Below are positions 22,082-32,939 of a stretch of 64,000 bases of DNA, piece after piece. Below the pieces are notes generated by a model, which worked only from the letters and a program-made list of their open reading frames with translations, did not search any database and was not told the DNA's origin. The stretch lies in contig WPIO01000019.1 of NCBI GenBank assembly GCA_009760855.2, positions 638,501 to 702,500 of the forward strand, written 5' to 3'. Both the position numbers and the translations under genes were made by a program. How positions within the stretch are numbered: position 1 is the stretch's first letter; every line of letters starts with the position of its first letter. This DNA is from Cristatella mucedo. Its lineage: Eukaryota; Bryozoa; Phylactolaemata; Cristatellidae.

Positions 22082-22194
22082 CTTTTCCAGCCAAGGAGGA
22101 AGATCGTGATCCCAATTGCTTTCGGTCCTTATCAAAAGTATCGACATTATTAAAGAACCGCCGTTGGAGGAGGTGGCGACAGCAATAAAGGTAG
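22082..22194 (-). CDS. Gene B exon 9: membrane helix M3
   Basis: 113 nt: two bases completing a Thr codon, then 37 codons, ending in phase 0. Encodes TFIAVATSSNGGSLIMSILL, IRTESNWDHD, LPPWLEK. 'PPW(L/V)(E/R)K' right after M3 is a strongly conserved nAChR motif. The acceptor TTTCTTTAG is good. The donor reads GTTGGT, which is weak, but the downstream exon continues the family motif (VFL...) exactly in phase. Confidence 0.9.
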
Positions 22195-22204
22195 CTAAAG
22201 AAAT

Positions 22205-24370
22205 AGCATCACGCACCAGGATAAAATCAGCATCAAAGACATCGCACGATTCGAATGCAAAAAAAACTCAAGACAAAAATCGGGCTAAAAGTAGCAGTGC
22301 ACCAAGATTCAGTTCATGAACGCAAGGATTCATTTAAAAGATAAGGCTCTGGGCCTTTTGTAGAGGGAAGGAGAACAGAGTATCGAAATTACGATTGGTA
22401 AAGCACTGGGCAAGAAATCGCGAGAGGTTGCAGGAAGGTTTCCCGCTGGAAACAAAACTTTGTGTTCTCATTCCAATGGCAGACTGCCTATGGCGGCTTT
22501 TTATCTTTTTAAGATCCTCAGAGCGTGCACTGCCACGCTTGAATAGATAGCTGCTCTGGAAGGTTCAGCCTATTGACGAGCCGGTACAGGTTCATTAACA
22601 CCGGCCGGCAGTGTGCCTGTAAGTGCCCCTGGTTCAACATGGAGAGAGATGGTTTCGAGGGATACGAGCATGCAATGAATTTGGTTGGCTCGTGTAAGAT
22701 CTCTCTTTAATTATTCAGAACCCATAACATTATCTGGCTACTAACCTACTCAGTGCTCATGTTCAAGCCAGCCAGTGTCCCTCTCCCAAAGCCCTTTGCT
22801 GACCTGATCTCTGAACTCGGCTAGTGAATGGCTCGAGACCGCTGCAAATCTCTGGTCCTTTCAGAGATGCTAAATGGTGAACGACCAAGTCATAGCTGTT
22901 AAAGCTTCCTTCAGACGTTCCTTGCCATTCTAGCGACCGAACTGTCAATGCAGCTGCCAGTAAGCGATCAGCACATGCGACGCGCCAATCTGGCCACTCA
23001 TTTCGACTCCGCTCAGCCAGGCTCTTGTGGCTGCCTGCACGGTTGCATAAGCTGCCTAGCCGACTCCCCAACGGACACTGGCTCATGCATACTGCTTTAG
23101 CTCTCCTACAAGCAATTCATGGTTCGAATGCTATTTCTGAAGAAGCTTGTCCTATAAAGCAAGATTGGAGAAAGCTAACAAAGTTTCACTGGTTGTAATA
23201 GACTTTCTTTATAAAACCAGATCGCAAAATAAAAATATTCCAATTAATCAGGTGAAGATAATGGATAATAATATTAATGATTAGTTTGTTCACTTTCAAA
23301 TTTTACCTCAGAGTACAGTGACCACACACTTCGGCTCAACTGCCAAATAAGTTGAACGATGTAGCTCTATATCTATGGGCCGACGAAAGCCGGTTCGATT
23401 AGCTATGGTAATCCGTGTAACAGAGAGGCTAGGCTGTTCGTTATTGGCAGCCGCCTCCTGGCATAAGCAAAAAAAAGCTTAATCACTTGGGTCAAGCGAG
23501 AAAACAGAGAATGCTATGGGACGACCCGTTGGCTTTATCAAAATTATACTCACCAGACGCCTGCAAAGCTATAGCGTCCTGGCCATAATACCAAGCTAAT
23601 TCATGATAGACACATGAAAAAAGAATTGTGGTTTTGACGAGTGTTCCTTGAAGCCCAAGACCCACTGAAACTGGCTTTCGAAACCCTAGCCTCTCTAACA
23701 GAAAGCTGCCAACTGTAGCAGTAATTGATCCCAAGTACCACTTTGTCATTTCAGGAGATTGAAATCACCTTTAATAAAAAATTTCCAGATGTAAAAGATT
23801 TCTTAGACAGGGTGATTTTTAAAATTTAGTTAAACGACTCGAATGGCTGTTAATTGTGGCTTATTTGATGCATTAACTTATTCATTTTTTGTTGCGGTTT
23901 GTGTGCATAACCTTACTCCCAGCTAAGGTCACACACTCAATCAAATATTCACCATTGCTATTTGCTGTCAAATCGTACTGTATCCAAACTGAATATCTGA
24001 CCAAATACGGATCTCATTCGGTCATCAGTGTGTGTCCTCTTCGGTACCAAAATTCTCGTAAACGCCAATCTCGAAACATTGTTAACTTAACATGGATGAT
24101 GTCCTAAAAAAATGTCACTTTCGCTTTGTCTTCAATCCAGCATCCTTCGTATCACAACGTGTCATCGGCTACCATTCGACACTAGGCAATGTTCTGGATG
24201 ATTTGGCTTCTCTAATAACACCATGCACCCTGACTAGTTGACCCTAAGGTTTCCAGCAGTCATTAACCAATCTATGACTATAGCTTAAGCTTGAAAACGC
24301 GAAGGAAAGATTTCAACTGACTGTCCACCCACTAGGAAATGAGTATGTTCGCATGCCATTTAAAATTTCA
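22205..24370. other. Gene B intron between exons 9 and 8, unannotated part
   Basis: No motif-bearing frame. The frame at 23492-23749 (minus) has no recognised family and sits in an intron. No repeats recognised by eye. Confidence 0.5.
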
Positions 24371-24375
24371 GCTTA

Positions 24376-25192
24376 GTGGTACCTCAGCTTACAGTTTAAC
24401 TTGCCCCGTGGCGGAGCTCGTAACTCAAACTACTCTTATTTCAAATCAATTTTCCCCATTGAAATGACATTAATCCATTCCGGACCCTAAAACACACTGC
24501 GATTGTTAGTCACTTGCTTGTAAATAAAAAAAATGTACATATAAACAAAAAATATCGTATACAAAACAAAACGATATAATGCCCTGTGATAAACGGGTCT
24601 TATTAATCCTAATGTACATGGGTAACTAGGAGATCGATCGGGCGATTTGTAGATGCTAATAGAGTTAGAGGAGAAAGGCTAAAAAGAAAATCCGAATTCT
24701 ATTCGCCGATTTTGCCCTTTTCACCCGGCTTTCCTCGCTTTCAGTTTATTGGCTGGTTTTTTATGCGGACGCATTGATTTTTATCAGTTACGCGATGAAC
24801 ACTCATACGATGCTATTGCCTAAATAGAGTACAGTACGTACTTAGCTGTTCCGGCCGTTGTTGGATTTAACACAGTAGTCGGGCGATCTTGTGCGTCCAA
24901 GCACCACGATGGCTAGCCCGAGTCTGTCTAGGAGCGAACCAACAGGCTTTCGCTTGGCCACACCCGGGTCGTAGGGAAGCGTTTTGCAAAGGAATGTCGT
25001 TCACTGCCCTACCCTTATTGGCCTGAGTAACCGCCACCAGTGTGTCGTTTGCTGCGGCAACTAGCGGTGGAGTATCTGAAGCGGGTTCGTAACTCAAATT
25101 TTAGCTAGCAACTCAAAGAAAAAATCGGCCGAGAGACAGCTCATATCTCGAATCACTTGAATGTCGAGACACTCGTAAGCCGAGATACCATG
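24376..25192. mobile_element. Non-autonomous Tigger/pogo-like DNA transposon
   Basis: Imperfect terminal inverted repeats: left TGGTACCTCAGCTTACAG (from 24377), right end reverse complement TGGTATCTCGGCTTACGAG (to 25190), each followed by further 'ACTCGTAACTCAAA'-type motifs typical of Tigger/pogo ends, including 'TTTTCCCCATTGAAATGACA' and 'CCATTCCGGACCCTAAAACAC' inside the left end. TA dinucleotides flank both ends, consistent with a TA target duplication. About 817 bp, no transposase frame. Confidence 0.7.
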
Positions 25193-25261
25193 TATATATA
25201 TACATAAACAAATTTAGGTTTATAGCGTCCTAAGACATTTTAACCTCTCTATTCAAGCGCT

Positions 25262-25337
25262 TCACATATGCTACGGTGTTCAAGCCCACAACCTAGGCCA
25301 GACCTTGGTCGGGGCGAGCACCTTAACCACTGGGCCA
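25262..25337 (-). repeat. tRNA-like sequence (tRNA relic or SINE head)
   Basis: Minus strand reads TGGCCCAGTGGTTAAGGTGC at the start (a good box A) and GTGGGCTTGAACACC about 45 bp on (box B-like). Different from the SINE family above. I did not obtain a full cloverleaf, so a functional tRNA is not claimed. Confidence 0.5.
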
Positions 25338-25364
25338 ATCCAGATCGGTGTATTTACATGTATG

Positions 25365-25450
25365 CACGCACACACATACAAATATATATATAAGTATACA
25401 TAAATGAGAAAATAAATAAATATATATATATATATACACGAATATACATG
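25365..25450. repeat. (TA)n/(CA)n-rich stretch
   Basis: CACGCACACACAT followed by ATATATATA and AATAAATAAATATATATA. Confidence 0.85.
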
Positions 25451-26125
25451 TAGATGAGTAGATGAGCTTTTGTGCCAGTAAATCCGTCCTACTAATTATC
25501 TGCAAGCTGATCACTTCATGAGTTGTAAAGTGGAAGTCTTTCAGCTTCAAATAAGTATAACAGTATCTAGCGGCTGGAAACGCCATTCCCGTAATTTTAA
25601 TGGTCACACTAATTTGTTGTCAATGAATCCCCTCTGTTAATTTCGTAGTGCAACAGTGGTAGTATGCTTCATAATAAGGTTAACATAAAGGGCTGGGAAT
25701 ATACAAACAGAGAATATAGCTCGCCTGCGAAAATTTTCTTTGGAGCTCCAGAGGGCCCACGGGATTAACGTGGTGTCAGGATCGAAAAATCGGGAGATTC
25801 CTAGCAACTCTCTGATCCTATACCGGTTCAATTAAGGAAAATCCATCTTGCACTTATAATTTTCCAATATTGGGAACATTGCACCACCATGGAGGTCACT
25901 CAGCTGATGCTGCTATCTGTTATCTAATAGCAGCAAATGTAACTCTGGTAAATTATGAGCTAAAACTATTTAATATATCAGTTCACAAGCCTAGATTATA
26001 ATGGACAGGTGAGACGTTTGCTTAAGAACAATGAGTAGACCCAATGATGGCATTGCTGCTGAAGCAGACGCATTGCAGGGAGATAAATCAATAACAGCTA
26101 CAGCAGAGCATTATTTATAACTCAC

Positions 26126-26222
26126 TGAGTAAATTGCTCGTTATCGAGTTTACAGGAAGGTAGGACGCCACGACCATCTGAAAGACGGAGAATGACACGA
26201 CCAATGTTACCGCCAGACCAAC
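26126..26222 (-). CDS. Gene B exon 8: pore helix M2
   Basis: 97 nt, phase 0 to 1, between GTTTCAG and GTGAGT. Encodes VGLAVTLVVSFSVFQMVVAS then YLPVNSITSNLL. Joined to exon 7 (...TSRER) it aligns without gaps to nAChR M2: Glu at -1', Arg 0', Gly 2', Thr 6', Leu 7', Val 9', Ser 10', Ser 20' and the following Pro. The 9' leucine gate is Val. Too short for an ORF search; recognised from motif, splice sites and phase. Confidence 0.92.
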
Positions 26223-26257
26223 CTGAAACAGAGATAAATAAATCCTAACTGATTAAA

Positions 26258-26391
26258 CAGCCTCTTTTTGTATAGCGACAAAAGAGCCTTTATGGCTATC
26301 ACCACCGCTTGCAGTGGCGATAAAGAATCACCCACCGCAGGAACCAAACCCACGACCTCGGTCAAGCAACCGTCTTACCTAGTGTGCCATC
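26258..26391 (-). mobile_element. tRNA-derived SINE
   Basis: Reverse complement of the same family: starts (minus) TGGCACACTAGGTAAGACGG, box B-like GTGGGTTTGGTTC, body GATTCTTTATCGCCACTGC, ends AAAGAGGCTG. In gene B's intron between exons 8 and 7, close to exon 8. Confidence 0.75.
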
Positions 26392-26629
26392 ACAATTCAC
26401 AGATGTGATATTAATATTAGAGATGTGATATTAATTAATGTAATAGCAACGATCATGAAAAATTGGTTAGTGCCTTAGGAATATTTGTAGGGAATGAGTA
26501 TTTGTTTAGGCACTTTACAACAGTTGGAAAGGAAGCATATCAATTGTTAGGGATCATATGTATATTGGTAGCATGCAACAGCATGCAATGAAAAAAGTTC
26601 ATACTTTCCGGCTCAGTCTTTAAAGAAAA

Positions 26630-27434
26630 ATTTATGTTATTGTTTCTTTTTGTAATCTCATCATGTAAGGGAATATCGCGCTTCTAGTCGGGAGCGAGTT
26701 CCTAGCTTTGGAACTATGCAAAGTAAAGGCATGGTCTTGAAACGATTTGAGGTTGCTTACAGGCACAGCAAAACGACTTGATTCAGAAGAGTTGGTGGTA
26801 CTATGCCTACGCAAATTGAAAGTAGTTCGGACAAATAGGCTAGAAAAAGAGAATAAAGGAACCTAAAAGTGGTAAAACCTTGCAGTTGATAACGCTGCTC
26901 GATTGGAAGCCACTGTATGCCTTTGAGAAGTAGTGTAATGTGGCAATGGCTCCGATACAGATAGGCAAGCTTAATACTGCAAGCTCGTGATTGCACAGAC
27001 TAGAGGACGTGCTAATATTTATTTTAAGAAAGTATACAGAGGCTGCTACAAATGCATAGACCTACATGAAAGTGGCATTCCTTTCTTAGCAGGCCCGAAT
27101 GTTGTCAATGTAAAATTGTTGAAAGTAGGCATACTTGACTATGGAGCTGATATGGTCGTCCAGTGAAAAGTCACTGTAGACAGGAAACCAAGATTTTATG
27201 CAGATGCTACAGACGGTATGCTTACCCAGTTCATTTTGCAGGTTTTTTCTTTTCTTTAGTGAAATTAGGTTAACTCAGAAACAGTAAGTGTGTTTCATCG
27301 TCATTCAATTTGGGAAAGTTTGTTGTTATCCCTATGGGAGTGTCAGCAATACACGTGACAAGGAAATTAACATAGGTTGACGAACTCGACGGTAGGTATC
27401 AAAACACAAGTGTGTGTGTGCGTGTGTGTGCGTG

Positions 27435-27476
<42 letters not shown>

Positions 27477-27483
27477 TGTGTGG

Positions 27484-27538
<55 letters not shown>

Positions 27539-27770
27539 TGAGTGTGTGTGTCATCTAAGAATAAAAGGCTGATTCGCTAGGCGAATAAATCGGCTAGACA
27601 GAGAGATCGAGTGCATGCATTACGTAAGACAATTGACCAAGCACAGATCAATGGGATACCCCACACTTTAAAGGCTCCTCGAATGTTTGTCGCCCATTAA
27701 CATCAATGCTCTGAAGGCTCTAACTGGGCAAGTGCAAGTAGTTAGACAATTTCCCTCAATGGTAAGTTAG
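26630..27770 (-). mobile_element. Old CR1/L2-like LINE fragment (ATT-tail family)
   Basis: Aligns by eye with 53540-54020 and 54370-54460: TTCCTAGCTTTGGAACTATG region, the 'GATTGGAAGCCACTGTATGCC' block (revcomp of 'LHWLPV'), and 27630-27760 (CCAAGCACAGATCAATGGG...CATCAATGCTCTGAAG). A (GT)n tract at 27406-27553 interrupts it. In gene B intron 8-7. Confidence 0.7.
27406..27553. repeat. (GT)n microsatellite
   Basis: About 148 bp of GT with GC and CT variants, able to form Z-DNA in principle. Interrupts the LINE fragment at 26630-27770. Confidence 0.95.
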
Positions 27771-27779
27771 TGTGATATT

Positions 27780-30185
27780 ATGTAAGATTTGCAGACGGCA
27801 CCAAGCCCTGAGTTTTGGCAAATGCCATAGACCAGGTAGAGTGGAGAGCCTAAGGGAATGCTGAGCTCCAAATGATGTCTCATCGAGGGACGTACACCTA
27901 GTGTGAGTCAGTTAATGACTCTCCTTAGTGCACCGATGGATTAGAATCGGTTATTTGTTTGACATCCAAACATCACCCACCCACTCCAGTTGTCTTCCTC
28001 GCTATTTCACTGCACTCTTTCCAATTGGCCCGCATGTGTTTAGATGTATGTGCATAGCTTTCTATGTAAAAGTAAACAAGTTAATCCATCAATCAATCTA
28101 TCTATCAGTCAACCTAACGGTAAGTATAACAACATTTTGTCTATATCAATATTTTAGTCGTGGAAATAAAGAGGTAAATAAAAAAGGGTGGAGGTAAGAT
28201 AGGCTACTGATTGGTACTGTCCTTAGCAGACTTGCATTTTCTGTCCTACTTAACCTTCCTACGATCATTACTTCCATAACGCACTGCTGCAATTCGATGC
28301 TAACCAACATCTTTGACGATTTTACTCAATTGACTATACGACAGGTTTCTACCCTTTGAAACGTCAGTTGCTTTACTGCTTCCAAAAAAGAGCAACGTTT
28401 AGTGTGGGAAGGCTGGTACTAAAACACCGCGATTCTAAAGTCCGCCGTTTGGAGCTCAATAAGTGTTGTGTGTCCCATCAATTTACTTTAGCAACGGCTT
28501 CTTCCAAAATAAAATGGAAGAGTATTGGTACTACAGGTCAATCACCGTTAAGAATTAATTTTCCTTTTGAACTATTCGCTTAACCTCTACCAAGCAAACA
28601 CTTTATGTGGCGATCCAGGTGGTGACTTAAAAAAGTACTTCTCCAAATTCTTCGTAGGTACGGTAGAACAGGGTATGAATGAGATGTCATAGCCGCATTA
28701 CCAACGGGCATGCAACTTCTCATTGCCCTGCTTTTTTTCTCATTGCCTTCATGTCTGCCTGCCCTGAATGCGTCACTAATATTATGTCTCGGTATAATCA
28801 TATGCTAGACCTTTTGATTATTTACCAAGAATTCTTCTTATTAGAGGCATAGACCTGCTGATGCTCACTAGAAAAATATTGTGATTTTGTTCTTAGCTAT
28901 TGGTTATGTCCCTGCTCAGCGGAAAGCAGTAATTATAAGTTTTTATAATTGAACGATATATTACGAGAATTTATTATCCTCTAAGAATTCTCTCACGCAT
29001 TCTTTTTCCAGACATCCTAACAACTGAACGATGAAATCTATTCTCCTTATCTTGCTACCAAGTCCGAATCGGGATTGAATCGTATCCGTTCAATTTAATG
29101 GTTCTGCTTCGTATTTAAAATTATCTTAAGAATACTGCGCCTCAAAATAGAGTCCATATGCTTGAAGTCATTAAGCTATATGCAGAATTTAACACTGTTT
29201 TAAGCCGGATCCTTCCTTAGCGCCCCTACACACGCCAAGCTATTTAAAATTTGAACTTTCGAAATTAGCTGATAAAACAGCCTCATTTGTTTAGCGGCAG
29301 AAGAGACTCACTGGCTATCGTCACCGCTCCTCGCAATGGGCAACAAAGATTCGCCAACTGCAGTTATTACACCCAAGGCCTGGGTTGTGAAGAGCGATCA
29401 CCTTGTCTCCTGAGCGAAGACCTAGGCACGATCACTAGTGAAGTACTCAACTGGGATATGTCCTGGTTCAGTGAGAGATGTAAGAGTAGAAGTTAATGGC
29501 TTTCAGTCATCTAGGGAGCCATTAATTTATGGTGGATCACGAAGTTTAGTCTGTGGCCCTATCGTTTTATTCTCTTTACTCTAGCCCTTCCCGATGGAAT
29601 CGCCAGGTACAAACTTGGATTTCATTTTTATGCACTGACAACAGCGTGCTATACCAGGGCTAAGCATCACACTTGCTGGCATTAGATTGATAAAGTGCGT
29701 GTAGCTAATATTTCGGTATTGATTCTCTTGTAGCGGCTTGTAAAGAACTTTGATAGTGATTGACACTTTTTATGGCTTTATTAGAATGAAGTATTATCGT
29801 TCTTGCATACCCTTCGACCATTCTCAACCAAGCTCCTTATTCGGCTCACCAAATGCCGTTCTGCCAACATGTAGTGCAATAATGTTTGTCCGGCTTCTAA
29901 ACTTCTGAAGCCGAATCGAAGGAATAAGAATATTGCATTTGTATAGCACCCTTAGAGAACTGCATGCACTCTGCAGATGCAGTAAGCGAAGGCTAACCAA
30001 AAGATAACTTGTTTCATAAGCAATGTCTTAAAATATAACATTGTTAGGTGTGAATACTCAATGATATCCTAATGAGGGGAATACTTGTGATGCCTAATGA
30101 TGATAGAGCCAAACTAATATTTATAATCTAGCTTAGTAAATTCCAAAAGAGGGGAAAATTTGTGCACAAGATTTGTTAATATAAC
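27780..30185. other. Gene B intron between exons 8 and 7, mostly unannotated
   Basis: Only the degraded SINE (29278-29410) and a possible LINE terminus near 29935-29985 (ATAGCACCCTTAGAGAACTG) stand out. Confidence 0.5.
29278..29410 (-). mobile_element. Degraded tRNA-derived SINE
   Basis: AGCCTCATTTGTTTAGCGGC ... GGCTATCGTCACCGCT ... CAACAAAGATTCGCCAACTG parallels the minus-strand SINE at 26258, with lower similarity. The box region is no longer recognisable. Confidence 0.55.
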
Positions 30186-30189
30186 ATCA

Positions 30190-31130
30190 TTCACATTAAG
30201 TCTGTCCGTAGTTTGGGCGTGCCTTTCCAAATGAACTTGTCATTTGACAGCAACTTGCTTCCATAACCAAGTCGGCCTACTTTCCGCTAAGCTAAATCTC
30301 CGAGACTGAGGCCACATTATATCAGAAGACAGCCAAATTAGTTCATGCATTAGTAGCATTCCGTGTCGATTGCGGCAACTTTTTTTGTATTTACCACTCC
30401 CGGCCTGTGCCCTTAATCGTCTGCAACTGATACAAAGCCCTGCCGCTCGTCTGTCCTGTGGTAAAGAGCGTAGCCGCCGCTGCATCTCCTTTTCAGGGCT
30501 TCACTCGCTTCCCATAGAACATCGAAACGCATTTAAGGTCCTCAGTATGGCATGTCAGTCACTTCAATCACTAACGCCTATTTGCTTATGTGACCTCGTT
30601 AGCTCCTCCAGCGTGCTCTCGCACTGCCCGCTCGTAGGCATCTCGTCAACTCCCCACCCATCACACGCTAAATTGACATCATTTGTCGATTGAGTTTTCT
30701 GCTCGTTTGCACTGAAAGCCTTAAAATAGTTTTCCACCGCCGTCAGCACCAACAATAACCTTGCACGGTTCAAGCCTCAGCTGAAGACGCATCTGTTCCG
30801 GTCAGCTTTTCCTTCGTCCTAGTGTGAACCTATCGCTTTTGTACTGGCCTGCTTAGCGTGAGAACCTGTGCATTTAACAAGACACGCTTCCAGCCAGATA
30901 TAAAAATCCAGCCAGATATCAAACTAGTTAAGGCCCTTAGTATTTTCACGTTTGCTTTAGCGAGCTGGCAAACGCAAGATGATCTTTTGCTTTTGCATTC
31001 TTTATACCATGCGTTTTACGAGCCCCGCTCTCCGAATCTGCGGCAGCAAGTTGTAAGCACGTGGAAAGAGCTTTAGTTATCTAAGGGTGCTTTGCAAACG
31101 AAATATGAACTTTTCATAATTATTTATTTA
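30190..31130 (+). mobile_element. Old CR1/L2-like LINE 3' fragment
   Basis: Fragments in shifting frames: LGVPFQMNLSFDSNLL (like 'LGVIFQSDLSLDDHIS'), LQLIQSPAARLSC, 'GLHSLPIEHRNAFKVLSMAC', 'SLTPICLCDL'. Ends with GAGCTTTAGTTATCTAAGGG, a degenerate form of the family 3' hairpin, then an AT-rich tail. A 16-bp tandem duplication (CCAGCCAGATAT...) is at 30890-30925. Confidence 0.6.
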
Positions 31131-31619
31131 TTTTGTATCTTTTAAAAAAGGAAAACCTATTCAAAAGCGTCATTTATTTAATTGCAGACGAGCTTCAGTG
31201 TTCTCTATCCAGATGAAGTAACGAAAAATATCGAAATGCTAGCATGACTCTGACACACCATCCTGCTGGTAGTGAGCGACCTCGTTATCACTCGACCAAT
31301 ACTCGGTGGTACAGATGAAGAAAAGCCGAGCTTACGGACTCTTTGAGATGGACGCAGCCGACCCTAAGTAGCCTTCATTTGGCTTGCAAGCGTCGTCACA
31401 CAATTGCATCCAAAGACTCAGAACTCGCTACCCAGGTGAGGAAATGTGAGCTTTTAGCTGATAGATAACCCAGTAGCAGTGTGACGTCGGATACCAGAGA
31501 TGGTTTTGGCACTGAGCTCAAGAATAAGCCGAATATACAACTAGTCATAATTTTCAGATTCCCGTTTAATATTCAGTCTCTAAAAATTGTCTAGCCTTCT
31601 GAATTAAGTCGCTTAGTTG

Positions 31620-32005
31620 TACCTCAATACGAACCTCAACTTCTTTGGAGGCCCTGCCTTTAGTTCACATACTCTCCCGGAACTCATTCTCGACTGACGT
31701 CACGAATTATTAACTACAGTTAAAAAGATGCTAAAATTTCACACGTCTCTCACAGCATTTAGTGATTCCTTGTGATTCTTTCTTTATATGCTTATGCATG
31801 CTGATACTGAGCATGCTGCTAATAACCGTATTTACATGTTGATAGTGTGCATATCTTCTCTAACCATGTTATGGATTTGACATTGCGCAGGTTATCAATA
31901 GCCATTAGATCAAGCTTACTTTACTGCAAATATAAAGTACCTAAAATACATTAAGTTTTCTGAAGGTGATATACAAATATTTTCTTATTAGTAGTAGTAT
32001 TTAAA
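31620..32005 (+). mobile_element. CR1/L2-like LINE 3' end (ATT-tail family)
   Basis: Matches 35880-36200: 'CAGCATTTAGTGATTCCTTGTGATTC', 'GCTTATGCATGCTGATACTG', 'ACCATGTTATGG', and ends TTAAGTTTTCTGAAGG...TTATTAGTAGTAGTATT. It lies immediately 3' (in chromosome coordinates before) of gene B exon 7's splice donor. Confidence 0.65.
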
Positions 32006-32141
32006 ATCAATCAGCAGCAGATGGGAAGAAGGGGGTACTGGTAGTAGCTGAAGCAGCTGGGGAGTATAAGCTGGAAAGAGTACCTCCAACCACCAGGTAA
32101 GTCAGAAACCAAAAACAGAGATTAGGTTTTGGCCGACTTAC

Positions 32142-32307
32142 CCTTTCTCTCGATGTTCCTGGCACTAAGAAGACGAAGCAGGTTAGTACCGCCAGCAATA
32201 TGCAAAGGAGTATCATATTAAGCATGAAATACAGCTGCCGCCGTTTAAGCGTCAGAGTAAATGTGACGGCTGAGTAGTTTCCATCGAACTCGGGAACAAA
32301 CTCTTCT
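32142..32307 (-). CDS. Gene B exon 7: loop C and membrane helix M1
   Basis: 166 nt: one base completing a Thr codon, 55 codons, phase 0 end at GTAAGT (32136-32141). The acceptor ...CCGTTCCAG is pyrimidine rich. Encodes EEFVPEFDGNYSAVTFTLTL, KRRQLYFMLN, then MILLCILLAVLTCFVFLVPG. 'VTFTLTLKRR.LYF' is the family motif entering M1. Where alpha subunits have YxCC in loop C this exon has no cysteine, so it is non-alpha-like. The conserved M1 proline (IPC in nAChRs) is replaced by Leu (LLC). NYS is a possible glycosylation site. Confidence 0.93.
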
Positions 32308-32939
32308 CTGGAACGGAGACCAACCTTAAAATCACACGGTACATTAGTGGCACCATGTTTGAGCCTTGCGTGACAGCCATAGCTTAACACAGCACCGCTT
32401 AAATTCACTCATATGGAATCAGTAGGCATTAAGCAGTTAGTCACTTGCCTATTCAATTTTGGATGAAACACCAGGACCATCATTACTTTCTATACGCCTA
32501 TGTGTCACAATACAATCTGTATCTAAATTATAAAATTAATGGCTATATGTGATCTTTGGAAGTGTGCTTAGCCCCACTGCTAATACAAAGGATCGTGACA
32601 CGATTCAAGTGCAAATAGCAATACTGAGACATTGATCGCTTGCTGCTGGTGGAATAGAAAAACCTCGGCAAGCTTGATCAGCAACCGATGATGAACAATG
32701 CACAGGGCTCGCACCAGTAAGCCTGTAGAAGTGTCTTTTCAGGAGAGTTAAAATTTGATCTTGAACAAGTGCTGCCCGACCGAGGCATCCCTTTCCAACC
32801 GGATGCCTAGGTTTAACGCAAGCAACGAGAGGACAAATAGTTTCCCTTTATTGAATGAAAGCATGATTACAGGAAAAAAGTTCTTACATAACGACGCCAT
32901 TTCAAAATTACTAATGTTTATGACTTTCAGGCTGTTCAA

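Noticed and set aside
23492-23749. 85-codon minus-strand frame with hydrophobic stretches
   Set aside because: Lies within a gene B intron, no recognisable family, no matching splice phases.
28580-28801. 73-codon minus frame
   Set aside because: No motif, no splice context; treated as chance.
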